Source: Bauldia sp. (GTDB lineage Bacteria > Pseudomonadota > Alphaproteobacteria > Rhizobiales > Kaistiaceae). Taken from it: DNA of 64,000 nt. The notes beneath the pieces were generated by a model. That model saw nothing but the letters and a program-made list of their open reading frames with translations. It searched no databases and had not been told where the DNA came from. Every line of letters begins with the position of its first letter. The first letter of the stretch is position 1. Location of the stretch: NCBI GenBank assembly GCA_026126065.1, contig JAHCJY010000003.1, positions 124,001-188,000 of the forward strand. The letters are read 5' to 3'. Shown here piece after piece: positions 53,398 through 64,000 of this stretch. The position numbers and the translations under genes were made by a program.

Positions 53398-54648
53398 ATG
53401 CGTCGTTTGACGGCGGTCGCACTGGTTGTCGGCTCGAGCCTGTGCCTTGCGGCGTGCGGCGGCGGGACACCGCAGGAGGCTGCGAGCGAACCGACGGCAA
53501 CATCGTCGGCGACGCTCGACCAGCGCCTCGCCACGATTGCCGCGGCCCAGGCAGACCTTGTCACCATCATCCAGCAGCGGACCGATTCCTCCGCGCAGGT
53601 GCTGACGGCGATCGCCGACCTCAACACGCGGCTCGACACGCTTCAGCGCGAAGTCGACGCGTTCGTCGCCGACACGGCCGCCACCACCACCCGGACCAGC
53701 ACCGCGTTGAGCGATATCTCGGCCGGCCTTCGCGACGTCCGCGGGGCGGTCGATGCCATGTCCCGGTCATTGCCTGCGTCGAACACGCTGTCGGCGCTCG
53801 CGACCAATCTCAACAGCCTCGGCACCAACGTCGCAACGCTCATTGCGGGGATCAACGCCGTTGCCGCCGATATCGACGGGCTCGTCCCGCGGATCGACGC
53901 CGTCGCGGCGATGCAGGCGCAACAGGCCCCGCTCCTTGCCGCCGCGGCCGCAGGCGAACCGGCGATCGCCGACCTCACGGCGGCCTTCGTCGCCTACCGC
54001 GACCAGGCACAGGGCAACGGACAGCTCAATCCGCAGCAGCAACAGGCGATCGCCGTGTCGCTCGCGGCCCTCAACGCCCAGCTCGCCGCGATCGGCTTCC
54101 CCATGGACGAAGTTCCGGCGGCCGTCGCCGCCACCACCTCCGGGGCGCCGGGCGGAACGACCGGACAAGGTCAGGCAGCGGGCGCAGCCACGCCGGCTAC
54201 CGGGGCGGCTTCTCCGGCACCGGTGCGGGCCGGCGCGTTCGCGGCGGCTCCCACGACGACCGCCTCGGGCGCCTCGGCGGGCACCGCGCTGCCGGACGGA
54301 CGGATGCTGATCGAGACGGCCATCAACGCCGCCAACCTGACGATGTCGGACCGGACCTTCGACCTCGTCACCGGCACCACCTATCTCTGGCGCATCACCG
54401 CCGGCAACAGCTACGCGATGCGCCTCCTGCTGCCGCGGTTCACGGACTTTGCGCATGTTGCGTCGGTCACCGTCGACGGCGTGGTCTTCGAATTCCCGCC
54501 GCTCGCGGAGGTCGACATCCTCGACGAAAGCGTGATCGAGATCGAGTTCACGCCGATCCGCACCCGGGTGGGGACCTTCGAGTTTCTGCCGTTGTTCGGC
54601 ACGACGTTCACCGACATGAACATGGTCGGGACGATGACCTTCCGGTAG
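53398..54648 (+). CDS. Lipoprotein with helical stalk and cupredoxin-like C-terminal domain
   Basis: A 416-aa predicted lipoprotein. The ATG at 53398 (after GGGGGAT) gives a signal with lipobox LAAC, so Cys20 is the acylated residue. Residues 40-220 are Ala/Thr/Asp-rich and helical, likely coiled coil; residues 250-310 are a Gly/Ala/Pro-rich linker. The last 110 residues form a beta-rich domain (TFDLVTGTTYLWRITAG, VIEIEFTPIRTRVGTFEF) resembling cupredoxin folds but without Cys/His copper ligands. Function is unknown. It is divergent from trpF, on the opposite strand to the surrounding conserved block. Confidence 0.72.
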   Translation: MRRLTAVALVVGSSLCLAACGGGTPQEAASEPTATSSATLDQRLATIAAAQADLVTIIQQRTDSSAQVLTAIADLNTRLDTLQREVDAFVADTAATTTRTSTALSDISAGLRDVRGAVDAMSRSLPASNTLSALATNLNSLGTNVATLIAGINAVAADIDGLVPRIDAVAAMQAQQAPLLAAAAAGEPAIADLTAAFVAYRDQAQGNGQLNPQQQQAIAVSLAALNAQLAAIGFPMDEVPAAVAATTSGAPGGTTGQGQAAGAATPATGAASPAPVRAGAFAAAPTTTASGASAGTALPDGRMLIETAINAANLTMSDRTFDLVTGTTYLWRITAGNSYAMRLLLPRFTDFAHVASVTVDGVVFEFPPLAEVDILDESVIEIEFTPIRTRVGTFEFLPLFGTTFTDMNMVGTMTFR

Positions 54649-54711
54649 GGGGATGGCGTTCCGGTAGCGGAAGGATGGAGACTTTGGCGACGCAGGAGAG
54701 ATCTCGCTGGG

Positions 54712-55167
54712 CTACCGGATCTCAGTGATCACCGCTCCGGGAACTTCGGCCAACGCGTCCTCCAGGTCGTCGATCAGCGCATCGGCGTTCTGGACGGTCG
54801 CCGGCTCGTGGTTCCTGAAGAACCCGATCTCGAAAACATCGACAAGAAATGGATTTCTTCCAACGCCGAATATGTCCATGCGCCAAAGCTGGATGGTGTA
54901 CCAAGGAACGTCTGCGGCAAGGCGAGTCACGCGAATTGCGAAAGCATTCCGCTCGGCGAAGACTTCAAGCGCAACTAGGAACTGATCGCGCGTTCCGGCT
55001 TCCAGTTCTATCGTGACATTGCGGAGGGGGGCCACACCCTGCGCCATCGCCGCGGGCGCAGTCGCCAAGAGCGATGCTGTCAGGAACCCGGCTCCAGCAT
55101 ACTTCGATTGGAGCCGCAAACCGCCGGCGCGCCGGCTCCTTAGCGTGTCCAAAGTAGGCGCCCCCAA
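54712..55167 (-). CDS. Hypothetical exported protein
   Basis: A protein of up to 151 aa that I do not recognise. A hydrophobic segment ending PAAMAQ (about residues 26-43) looks like a signal peptide, so the mature part is about 108 residues, rich in beta strands (LRNVTIELEAGTRDQFLVAL, YTIQLWRMDIFG). The start is uncertain: no ATG is available, and TTG codons at 55167 or slightly downstream are candidates. Codon use is less GC-rich than that of its neighbours. It converges with the lipoprotein gene and lies upstream of trpF within an otherwise conserved block. Confidence 0.6.
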   Translation of the reverse strand: MGAPTLDTLRSRRAGGLRLQSKYAGAGFLTASLLATAPAAMAQGVAPLRNVTIELEAGTRDQFLVALEVFAERNAFAIRVTRLAADVPWYTIQLWRMDIFGVGRNPFLVDVFEIGFFRNHEPATVQNADALIDDLEDALAEVPGAVITEIR

Positions 55168-55185
55168 AGTTGCTGCCAGCAGGCC

Positions 55186-55506
55186 TCAGCTGGTCCTGTC
55201 CGCCGCCGGACCCGCCGCGGCGCGCTCGTCGGCGGCCCGGCGCATGCGTTCGATCTCGGCGTGGTCGCGGCGCGCGGCCCTGCGCCAGCGGCTCTGGCGG
55301 AGCCAGGCGGCGATGCCGCCGAACAGAACGCCGATCGCCACCGCGCCAAACAGGAGCCAGTAGAGCGGAACCGTCACCGAAAGCGTCGGATCGGTCTCGG
55401 CGAAGGGGTCGAGCGAGAAGACGACCTCATGGCGGTTGGCAATCGACAGCGCGACGGCGAGGACGACGATCGGGAGAAGAAGGGCGAATTTGAGCGCGCG
55501 CTTCAT
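55186..55506 (-). CDS. LapA-domain (DUF1049) membrane protein
   Basis: A 106-aa inner-membrane protein with two helices (ALLLPIVVLAVALSIAN and LYWLLFGAVAIGVLFGGIAAW) separated by a short periplasmic loop, then a basic cytoplasmic helix. The RHEVVFSLDPF segment between the helices is typical of LapA/DUF1049 proteins. In E. coli the homologue works with LapB in LPS assembly; here the link is by family only. It follows ihfB with 3 bp between, as in most alphaproteobacteria. Confidence 0.85.
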   Translation of the reverse strand: MKRALKFALLLPIVVLAVALSIANRHEVVFSLDPFAETDPTLSVTVPLYWLLFGAVAIGVLFGGIAAWLRQSRWRRAARRDHAEIERMRRAADERAAAGPAADRTS

Positions 55507-55509
55507 CCG

Positions 55510-55818
55510 CTATTCGTCGTCGTCCCCGTCGCTTCCGTCGCCGTCGTTGAGACGCTCGCGCATCTCCTTGCCGGTCTTGAAGAACGGGACGTATTTCTCG
55601 GTCACCTGGACTTTGGTGCCGGTGCGCGGGTTGCGCCCGACACGGGCGGGACGGTTCTTCACCGAGAACGCGCCGAAGCCGCGCAACTCCACCCGGTCGC
55701 CGCGCGCCAGCGCGTCGGTGATGGCATCCAGGATCGCATTCACGATGTGCTCGACATCGCGCTGGTACAGGTGCGGATTCTCGGCCGAAATGGCCGTAAT
55801 CAGCTCGGACTTGATCAT
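55510..55818 (-). CDS. ihfB: Integration host factor subunit beta
   Basis: A 102-aa DNA-bending protein that pairs with IhfA. The HU/IHF fold is clear: [56 protein letters not shown], and the minor-groove arm RNPRTGTKV with its intercalating Pro. A short acidic tail ([11 protein letters not shown]) ends the protein. It lies between rpsA and lapA, the usual location. Confidence 0.97.
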   Translation of the reverse strand: MIKSELITAISAENPHLYQRDVEHIVNAILDAITDALARGDRVELRGFGAFSVKNRPARVGRNPRTGTKVQVTEKYVPFFKTGKEMRERLNDGDGSDGDDDE

Positions 55819-56139
55819 CGCGCGGCCCCCTCGGCTTTGATCGTGAGCGGGGCACCGTGCCCCACCGTGCCGGCCAGCGTCAAGGTATCGAAAGCTTCAC
55901 TTTTGACCGGGTTGCCAACGGGATGGGCGGTTGACCGCATGCTTTGGCCAAGGGGAAATTCTGCCGCAGTCCCGGACGGGCAGGCCGGCACCGGCAGCGC
56001 AAGCGCGGCGTCGGGATCCTGGGTGGACCCGCCCGCGACGGCGAGACGCGCGAATCCGGGTCATCATCTACCCCACAAAAGCAGAACCCCGCCGCGTTTC
56101 CACGGCGGGGTTCAAATCGTGCCGGCGCTGGCGCCGAGG
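55819..56139. other. rpsA-ihfB intergenic stretch (321 bp)
   Basis: No gene is seen. The rpsA terminator occupies 56084-56113. The remaining 265 bp precede ihfB and should hold its promoter, but no convincing -35/-10 pair was picked out. Confidence 0.5.
56084..56113 (-). terminator. Rho-independent terminator of rpsA
   Basis: GAACCCCGCCG pairs perfectly with CGGCGGGGTTC (11 bp) around an 8-base loop. Read on the minus strand it is followed by TGCTTTTG, a T run at the right distance. It is 26 bp past the rpsA stop. Confidence 0.85.
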
Positions 56140-57906
56140 CTATTCCCCGTCGGCGTCGGTCTCGGCGTCCGCTTCGGCGGCCTTCTTGGCCTTCGCCTTC
56201 GGAGCCGGCTTGTCCTCGCGGGCCTTGAGGGCAGCGCCGAGGATGTCGCCGAGCGAGGCGCCCGAGTCGGACGAGCCGTACTGGGCAACCGCTTCCTTCT
56301 CCTCGGCGATCTCGAGCGCCTTGATGGAGACGGAGATCTTCCGGGTCTTCTTGTCGAACGCGGTGACGCGGGCGTCGAACTTCTCGCCGACCCCGAACCG
56401 CTCGGTCCGCTGGTCGGAGCGATCGCGGGCAAGGTCGGCACGACGGATGAACGCCGTCATGTCGGTGTCGGCGATCTTCACCTCGAGGCCCATTTCCTTG
56501 ACCTCGATGACCTCGCAGGTGACGACCGAGCCCTTGCGGATGTCGCCGGTCTGCTCGGCGAAGGTGTCGTTGCCGAGCTGCTTGATGCCGAGCGAGATGC
56601 GCTCCTTCTCGACGTCGACGTCGAGGATCTGCGCCTGGACTTCGTCACCGCGATTGTAGTCCTCGATTGCGACTTCGCCCGGACGGCTCCAGTCGAGGTC
56701 CGACAGGTGGACCATGCCGTCGATGTCGCCCTCCAGGCCGACGAACAGGCCGAACTCGGTCTTGTTCTTGACCTCGCCGGTGACGACGGTGCCGACCGGG
56801 TGGGTCTCGGCGAAGGCTTCCCAGGGATTGGCGAGCGTCTGCTTGAGGCCGAGGCTGATGCGGCGCTTCACCGGATCGACCTCGAGCACCATCACCTCGA
56901 CCTCCTGGCTGGTCGAGACGATCTTGCCGGGATGGACGTTCTTCTTGGTCCACGACATTTCCGAGACGTGGATCAGGCCTTCGATACCCGGCTCCAGTTC
57001 GACGAACGCGCCGTAGTCGGTGATGTTCGTCACGCGGCCCTTGAAGCGGGCCTGCACCGGGTATTTGGCGGCAATGCCCTCCCACGGATCGGCCTCGAGC
57101 TGCTTCATGCCGAGGCTGATGCGGTGGGTTTCCTGGTTGACGCGGATGACCTGGACGCGGACCGTCTGGCCGATCGAGAGCACCTCGGTCGGGTGGTTGA
57201 TGCGACGCCAGGCGATGTCCGTGACGTGGAGGAGGCCGTCGATGCCGCCGAGGTCCACGAACGCACCATAGTCGGTGATGTTCTTGACCACGCCGTCGAC
57301 GATCTGGCCCTCTTCCAGGCTCTGGACGAGTTCCGAACGCTGCTCCGCGCGGGTCTCTTCGAGGACCGTGCGGCGCGACACGACGATGTTGCCGCGGCGC
57401 TTGTCCATCTTGAGGATCTGGAAGGGCTGCGGCGTGTGCATCAGCGGGCCCACGTCGCGCACCGGGCGGATGTCGACCTGGCTGCGCGGCAGGAAGGCCA
57501 CGGCGCCGTCGAGATCGACGGTGAAGCCGCCCTTCACCTGGTTGAAGATCTGGCCGATGACCTTCTCGTTCTTGGTGAAGCTCTCTTCGAGGCGGGTCCA
57601 GGACTCCTCGCGCTTGGCCTTCTCGCGCGACAGCATGGCCTCGCCGAGCGCGTTCTCGACGCGCTCCAGATACACTTCGACGACATCGCCGATCTTGATC
57701 TTCGGCTCTTCGCCCGGCGCCGCGAATTCCTTGAGCGCGACGCGGCCTTCGGTCTTGAGGCCCACATCGATGACGGCGAGGTCCTTCTCGATGCCGACGA
57801 CGGTGCCCTTGATGACGCTGCCTTCGACGAGGTCGTCGGCCTTGAAGGTCTCGTTGAGGAGGGCTGCAAAATCCTCGCGGGACGGGGTCTGGGTGGCTAC
57901 GCTCAT
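56140..57906 (-). CDS. rpsA: 30S ribosomal protein S1
   Basis: A 588-aa RNA-binding protein that delivers mRNA to the small subunit. Six S1 (OB-fold) repeats are visible; repeats 3-6 share the pattern GxVxxxxxFGxFVxLxxGxxGLxH (for example NITDYGAFVDLGGIDGLLH and NITDYGAFVELEPGIEGLIH). The C-terminal tail is Ala/Lys/Glu-rich. Start ATG 57906. The cmk-rpsA-ihfB order is conserved. The 221-bp leader before it shows no gene; S1 genes are often autoregulated through the leader. Confidence 0.97.
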   Translation of the reverse strand: MSVATQTPSREDFAALLNETFKADDLVEGSVIKGTVVGIEKDLAVIDVGLKTEGRVALKEFAAPGEEPKIKIGDVVEVYLERVENALGEAMLSREKAKREESWTRLEESFTKNEKVIGQIFNQVKGGFTVDLDGAVAFLPRSQVDIRPVRDVGPLMHTPQPFQILKMDKRRGNIVVSRRTVLEETRAEQRSELVQSLEEGQIVDGVVKNITDYGAFVDLGGIDGLLHVTDIAWRRINHPTEVLSIGQTVRVQVIRVNQETHRISLGMKQLEADPWEGIAAKYPVQARFKGRVTNITDYGAFVELEPGIEGLIHVSEMSWTKKNVHPGKIVSTSQEVEVMVLEVDPVKRRISLGLKQTLANPWEAFAETHPVGTVVTGEVKNKTEFGLFVGLEGDIDGMVHLSDLDWSRPGEVAIEDYNRGDEVQAQILDVDVEKERISLGIKQLGNDTFAEQTGDIRKGSVVTCEVIEVKEMGLEVKIADTDMTAFIRRADLARDRSDQRTERFGVGEKFDARVTAFDKKTRKISVSIKALEIAEEKEAVAQYGSSDSGASLGDILGAALKAREDKPAPKAKAKKAAEADAETDADGE

Positions 57907-58127
57907 GAAGCTCCTGGGGTACCGGGTCCGGCCCTGGGCCGGCGGTTAGGGTTGGTCTGACCGGAAGGCGAAGAAAAGCCTCGTCCGCACCCGGCGGGAC
58001 GGCGCGAGGCCCAACGCTTTTCCGGCGTTCGGATGCCCTTCGGACGGCAAGGCGCAGTCGTCGGGGCGGAAAGCAAAGAAACGGGATGCTGCCTGACGCT
58101 TGCGCGAGGGCCGCTCCCGTTCGCTCG

Positions 58128-60654
<2,527 letters not shown>

Positions 60655-60758
60655 CTCGCTCCGGGCCCGCCTTTACGGTTGCTTTCCGCCGCCGGAGAAA
60701 GGATAAGGGCCGGCCGGCCCGCCAGAGGCGGACCGGAACCCAGTATTCCGACTGGTTC

Positions 60759-60834
<76 letters not shown>

Positions 60835-61032
60835 ACTTTCGTCTGAGAGCGTCCACTTTTTCTCGAGCCCCGCGCTCTTCGGGCGCGCGGCGACGCGGAA
60901 ACAGCGAGCGTCCGGTGTGCTCTCGCGCGGGCGATTGTGTTCGGGGCGGCCTACCCAGCGCCGCCGATCTTTGCGATGATCCGTCCGGGCCGCAGCTCCC
61001 CTGGCCACGCCGCGCGAACCGGAGCCGAAAAC

Positions 61033-61212
61033 ATGCCCACCCCGCCAAACACCTTCGGCCCGGTCAAGGATCGCCGCAAGAGGGCGCCGGTGAAGCGAAT
61101 CACTGTCTCACCCGAGGCGCGAAAGGCCTACGAGGACGAGATGAAGGAGCGCGAGCGCCGCGAGCGGGAACTCACCCGCTTCCTTCCCGACGAGATGAAG
61201 ACGCGGCGCTGA
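61033..61212 (+). CDS. Small charged protein of unknown function
   Basis: A possible 59-aa protein starting at ATG 61033 (MPTPPNTFGPVKDRRKR). It is very basic at first, then a highly charged helix (EARKAYEDEMKERERRERE). No family is recognised and no strong ribosome-binding site is visible (GGAGCC about 10 bp upstream is weak). It lies between the tRNA and a convergent ABC permease gene. It could be a spurious frame, but its composition differs from the usual antisense noise. Confidence 0.45.
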   Translation: MPTPPNTFGPVKDRRKRAPVKRITVSPEARKAYEDEMKERERRERELTRFLPDEMKTRR

Positions 61213-61269
61213 GGGTAGTCGCGCCCGCGGTGCGACACCGCGCCCGCCCGCCTGCGGGCGGACCGCCAG

Positions 61270-62046
61270 CTAGGCAATCATCGGCCGCAGTCGCAAGGCG
61301 ACGGAGGCCGCGCCGATAAGCGCGACGATCGCGGCGACCGCCGTGATGACCGGAAGGATGACCCCGTCGCTGGCGCCCGTGGTCAGGCGCAGTGCGGCGA
61401 GCCCCGCGAGCCGGGCCGGGTTCCACGCCATCGCTTCACCCGGCAGTGCCGCCAGCGCCGCAAGGGCGATCACCACGCCGATCGTGGCAGCGGCCACCGC
61501 GATCGGGGATCGCATCACGGTCCCGAACGCGAGCAGGATCGTCAGGACCAGGCTGAGCCACAGGGCGAAGATCAACGTCGACGCCACCAGATCGGATGCG
61601 GGAACCGGACCGATCAGGAGATCGGTGTAGTACCAGGCCGCCGCCTGTCCGAGGATGAGGGCGGCCAGCATCAGGAGGTTGTACGCGGCCCATTTCGCCA
61701 GAAGGTACGCCGGCCGGGAGACCGGCTTCACCAGGATCAGGGCGGCGGTACCGGCGTTTCGCTCGCCAGCGATGGCGCCCATCCCCACCAGGGCGAGGAC
61801 GAGCAGCCCGAGCGTCCCGATCTGATTGAGGGAAGCGGCGATCGCCGCGCCGGGGGTCGGCGGTGGGATCTCGATGACCGCACCCTCGGGCAGCCCGCCG
61901 GCGGCCTCGAGAATCTGCGGCATGAAGTGCGAGGTGAGCGGCTGGAGGGCGCCGAGCACGGCGAAGACCAATGGCACCCAGAGCCATCGGGACGTGCGCC
62001 ACGATTCGAGCAGCTCCTTCCGGAACAGGACGAGCCAGCGTTTCAC
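61270..62046 (-). CDS. ABC-2 type transporter permease (YxlG-like)
   Basis: A 258-aa membrane protein with six predicted helices. It begins VKRWLVLFRKELLESWRTSR, typical of ABC-2 permeases, and includes the GERNAGTAALILVKPVSRPAYLLAKW segment conserved in the family (given in part here). The GTG start at 62046 overlaps the ATPase stop by 4 bp (GTGA). With the upstream ATPase and PLDc_N genes it matches the layout of Bacillus yxlEFG. The substrate is unknown. Confidence 0.88.
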   Translation of the reverse strand: MKRWLVLFRKELLESWRTSRWLWVPLVFAVLGALQPLTSHFMPQILEAAGGLPEGAVIEIPPPTPGAAIAASLNQIGTLGLLVLALVGMGAIAGERNAGTAALILVKPVSRPAYLLAKWAAYNLLMLAALILGQAAAWYYTDLLIGPVPASDLVASTLIFALWLSLVLTILLAFGTVMRSPIAVAAATIGVVIALAALAALPGEAMAWNPARLAGLAALRLTTGASDGVILPVITAVAAIVALIGAASVALRLRPMIA

Positions 62047-62960
62047 TGCCGCACCGCCTCGAGGAACATGTCCTCGAGCGACGTTTGCCCCAGTTCGATG
62101 CGGCGCACGCCCTCGGGTCGGGAGGCTGCGCTCGCGTAGACGTCCGCGGCGCCGGCGCGCATGGCAGCGGACGTCTCGAACTTCCACCGGATCACCGCTC
62201 CGCGGTGCTCGCCCTTCACGCCACGCGAGGCGAGGGTCTCCAGCCACGACCCGGCGGTCGCCTCGTCATCGAGCTCCAACTCCACGATTGGCCGTTCGTA
62301 ACGTGCGCGCAGGGCCGTGAGGCTGCTGTCGATGACGATGGCGCCGGCCCGGACGATGAGGATGTCGTCGCTCAACTCCTCCGCGTCGGGGAGGACATGG
62401 GTTGAGAACAGGATGGTGCTCTCCGACTTGAGCTGCTTCAGCAGGTCGAGGAGTTCGCGGCGTCCCACCGGGTCGAGCCCCGACACCGGCTCGTCCAGGA
62501 TCACCAGCCGGGGCCGGTTCACCAGCGCCTGGCACAGCCCGATCCGTTGCTTCATGCCGCCCGAATAACCGCCGATCCGGCGGTTCTGGGCGGCCTCCAG
62601 GCCGAGAAGGCCGATGAGCTCCCGTGCCCGCAAGTCCGCCGCGGGGCGGTCGAGCCCCGTGAGCTCTCCGGCCATCCGGACATATTCGAGGCCCGTCATC
62701 CAGCCGAACAGCGCGACCTGCTGCGGCAGGTAGCCGATGAGGCTGCGGTGGTCGGCGCCCTCCGCCAGGCCCTCGAACCGGACGGTCCCGGCGGTCGCGG
62801 GCAGGAGACCGGCGAGGATGTTGAGGATCGTGCTCTTGCCGGCGCCGTTCGGACCAAGCAGCGCGGTGCAGTGGCCCTCCTTGATCTCGAAGGACACATC
62901 GGCCACGGCGACCACTGGCCCGAACGTCTTGCGGAGACCTCGAACCTCGACCAGCGCCAT
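62043..62960 (-). CDS. ABC transporter ATP-binding protein (YxlF-like)
   Basis: A 305-aa ABC ATPase of the ABC-2 exporter group. Walker A is GPNGAGKST, the Q-loop region YLPQQVALFG, the signature YSGGMKQR, Walker B LVILDEPVSGLDP, and the H-loop FSTHVL. A C-terminal domain of about 90 residues follows, as in NatA/CcmA-type subunits. The ATG at 62960 is 2 bp after the PLDc_N gene stop. It should energise the adjacent permease. Confidence 0.93.
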   Translation of the reverse strand: MALVEVRGLRKTFGPVVAVADVSFEIKEGHCTALLGPNGAGKSTILNILAGLLPATAGTVRFEGLAEGADHRSLIGYLPQQVALFGWMTGLEYVRMAGELTGLDRPAADLRARELIGLLGLEAAQNRRIGGYSGGMKQRIGLCQALVNRPRLVILDEPVSGLDPVGRRELLDLLKQLKSESTILFSTHVLPDAEELSDDILIVRAGAIVIDSSLTALRARYERPIVELELDDEATAGSWLETLASRGVKGEHRGAVIRWKFETSAAMRAGAADVYASAASRPEGVRRIELGQTSLEDMFLEAVRQ

Positions 62961-62962
62961 CG

Positions 62963-63154
62963 CTAGTCGTCCTTCCGTCCGACGGTGAGATAAAGGACGG
63001 GACCGATGATCCCGAACAGGACGATCAGAATCGCCCACATCCATTTCGGGCCGTTGGTCCGACGCCTCGGAATCAGATCGCGCAGCGCGATCACGATGAG
63101 GACGATCTGGATGACGGCAATCGGGGCAACGAGGCCCCAGGGGATATCGTCCAT
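62963..63154 (-). CDS. PLDc_N-domain small membrane protein (YxlE-like)
   Basis: A 63-aa protein with two membrane helices (VAPIAVIQIVLIVIALRDL and WMWAILIVLFGIIGPVLYL) and a short positively charged loop with WMW, the form of the phospholipase D-nuclease N-terminal (PLDc_N) domain. It starts at ATG 63154 (MDDIPWGLV). In Bacillus the homologue YxlE is encoded with the YxlFG exporter and affects the SigY system; here no sigma factor is visible. It is the first gene of a three-gene operon. Confidence 0.82.
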   Translation of the reverse strand: MDDIPWGLVAPIAVIQIVLIVIALRDLIPRRRTNGPKWMWAILIVLFGIIGPVLYLTVGRKDD

Positions 63155-63250
63155 CGGTCGGCTCCGCTTCAGGGTCCCGATGTGCGAATCCGGGAATGAA
63201 CGATGAGGCACGCGCCGTGCAGGAAGAACGCCGGAACGCAACAGTCTGTC

Positions 63251-64000
63251 CTACCCGGCATCCACCTGTACCATTTTCTGTCGCCGGTCGAGTACGATCG
63301 AAATGCCGAGGAAGACGAGCCCGGCGAGCGGAAGCATCGCGCCGACCCAGCCCGCCGAACTCCAGCCGAGGCCGGCGGCGATCGTGAGGCCGGCGAGGAA
63401 CGGGCCAAGGGCATTGGCCACGTTGAGCGCGCTGTGTACCAGCGCCGCCGCAAGCGTCTGGGCATGGCCGGCAACGTCCATCAGCCGCGTCTGGAGCGGC
63501 GGGCCGAGGCCACCACAGCCGCCCACCGCGATCGCGACGAGCCCCATCCCGACGACCGAATCGGTGACGAGGCTGAAGGCGAAGAGCGATCCGGCGGACC
63601 AGATCAGGATCCCGGCGATCGTCGGGATGAGCGCCCGGTCCGCCGCCCACGAGCCGAACAGATTGCCGATCGTCATGCCGACGCCGAACAGGGCAAGGAA
63701 GAGCGGGACCGCCGCCTCGGAGACCAGCGTCTCCTCGAGGAGCGTCGAGGAAAGATACGTGTAGACGGCGAACATGCCGCCGAAGCCGATCGCGCCCATG
63801 CCGAGTGCGAGCCACACCTGCGGCCGTCGCAGCGCGTCGAGTTCGCGAAGCGGCGTGGCCTCCGGCTGGCCCCTGTCGCGCGGCGCGTACAGGTAGATCA
63901 GCGTGCCGCACGCGAGCGCAATAACCGCCACGAACTCGAACGCCCAGCGCCACCCCATCGTCTGGCCGATGAACTGCGCCGCCGGCACGCCGACGATGGT
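63251..64000 (-). CDS. MFS transporter, C-terminal part
   Basis: A major facilitator protein of the AraJ/NepI-like drug and sugar efflux group, cut by the right edge; 249 residues are visible. It has six or seven membrane helices and conserved loops (QFIGQTMGWRWAFEFVA; LYAPRDRGQ in the central loop; GGCGGLGPPLQTRLMDVAG). The substrate cannot be given. It is on the same strand as the ABC operon but 96 bp upstream of it, and probably independent. Confidence 0.88.
   Translation of the reverse strand, partial: TIVGVPAAQFIGQTMGWRWAFEFVAVIALACGTLIYLYAPRDRGQPEATPLRELDALRRPQVWLALGMGAIGFGGMFAVYTYLSSTLLEETLVSEAAVPLFLALFGVGMTIGNLFGSWAADRALIPTIAGILIWSAGSLFAFSLVTDSVVGMGLVAIAVGGCGGLGPPLQTRLMDVAGHAQTLAAALVHSALNVANALGPFLAGLTIAAGLGWSSAGWVGAMLPLAGLVFLGISIVLDRRQKMVQVDAG

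Noticed and set aside
55261..57960. An 899-codon plus-strand frame opposite rpsA and ihfB
   Set aside because: It overlaps ribosomal protein S1 and IHF beta on the other strand; its Leu/Asp/Ala-rich repeats mirror the S1 repeats in antisense.

Overview
The window is chromosomal DNA from a GC-rich alphaproteobacterium, most likely a member of Hyphomicrobiales (Rhizobiales). The evidence is gene order: dut-coaBC-ubiB-ubiE / mutM-rpsT-dnaA; hrcA / rph-rdgB-hemW; divL-tsaE-murU-addB-addA-trx; and aroA-cmk-rpsA-ihfB-lapA-trpF-trpB-trpA-accD-folC beside a TIGR02300-family gene and a tRNA-Ala(GGC). These are characteristic alphaproteobacterial blocks. Genus cannot be fixed from the sequence. Coding density is high. 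Long antisense open frames are common, as expected at this GC content, and were not annotated.

Layout. 1-5489 (minus): partial cysK, dut, coaBC, a FitAB-type toxin-antitoxin pair inserted before coaBC, ubiB and ubiE. 5622-9493 (plus): mutM, rpsT with a clear promoter and terminator, a gene-free structured stretch of about 550 bp, a rhodanese gene and dnaA. 9602-16118 (minus): HAD nucleotidase, ridA, argB, a FeeM/LuxI-type acyltransferase, a PAS-GGDEF-EAL protein and an alpha/beta hydrolase. 16328-19402 (plus): methyltransferase, lytic transglycosylase, a small unknown protein and a DUF486 membrane protein. 19399-25314 (minus): hicA-hicB, PBP1A-type penicillin-binding protein, hybrid histidine kinase and a TetR regulator divergent from an NAD(P)-binding protein. 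26071-29857: DUF5655 protein, comM, a DHFR-fold protein and an exported beta-propeller protein. 30110-47435: adenosine kinase, hrcA / rph-rdgB-hemW, divL-tsaE-murU-addB-addA and two thioredoxin genes flanking an ArsR-AHSA1 pair. 47502-60103 (minus): folC, accD, trpA, a DUF559 gene, trpB, trpF, then (after a plus-strand lipoprotein gene) a hypothetical, lapA, ihfB, rpsA, cmk and aroA. 60289-64000: TIGR02300 protein, tRNA-Ala, a small ORF, a PLDc_N/ABC ATPase/ABC permease operon and a partial MFS transporter.

Functional themes. Core information processing (dnaA, rpsT, rpsA, ihfB, addAB, mutM, dut, rph, rdgB) sits beside ubiquinone, CoA, tryptophan, shikimate and fatty-acid genes. Cell-cycle control shows as a DivL-type kinase with tyrosine at the phospho-acceptor position, a cluster of GANTC sites before it, and a full CtrA-type site (TTAA-N7-TTAA) before the PBP1A gene. 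Accessory insertions interrupt the conserved blocks: FitAB, HicAB, ArsR-AHSA1 with a thioredoxin duplication, a DUF559 endonuclease-like gene with a palindromic repeat inside the trp cluster, and a lipoprotein/hypothetical pair between lapA and trpF.

No phage, IS element, CRISPR array or rRNA was seen. The most unusual points are several candidate autoregulatory operators (FitA, ArsR, TetR), non-canonical residues in core enzymes (TrpA Glu60, AccD zinc site, CoaBC Ser159) and the unexplained structured region upstream of the rhodanese-dnaA pair.
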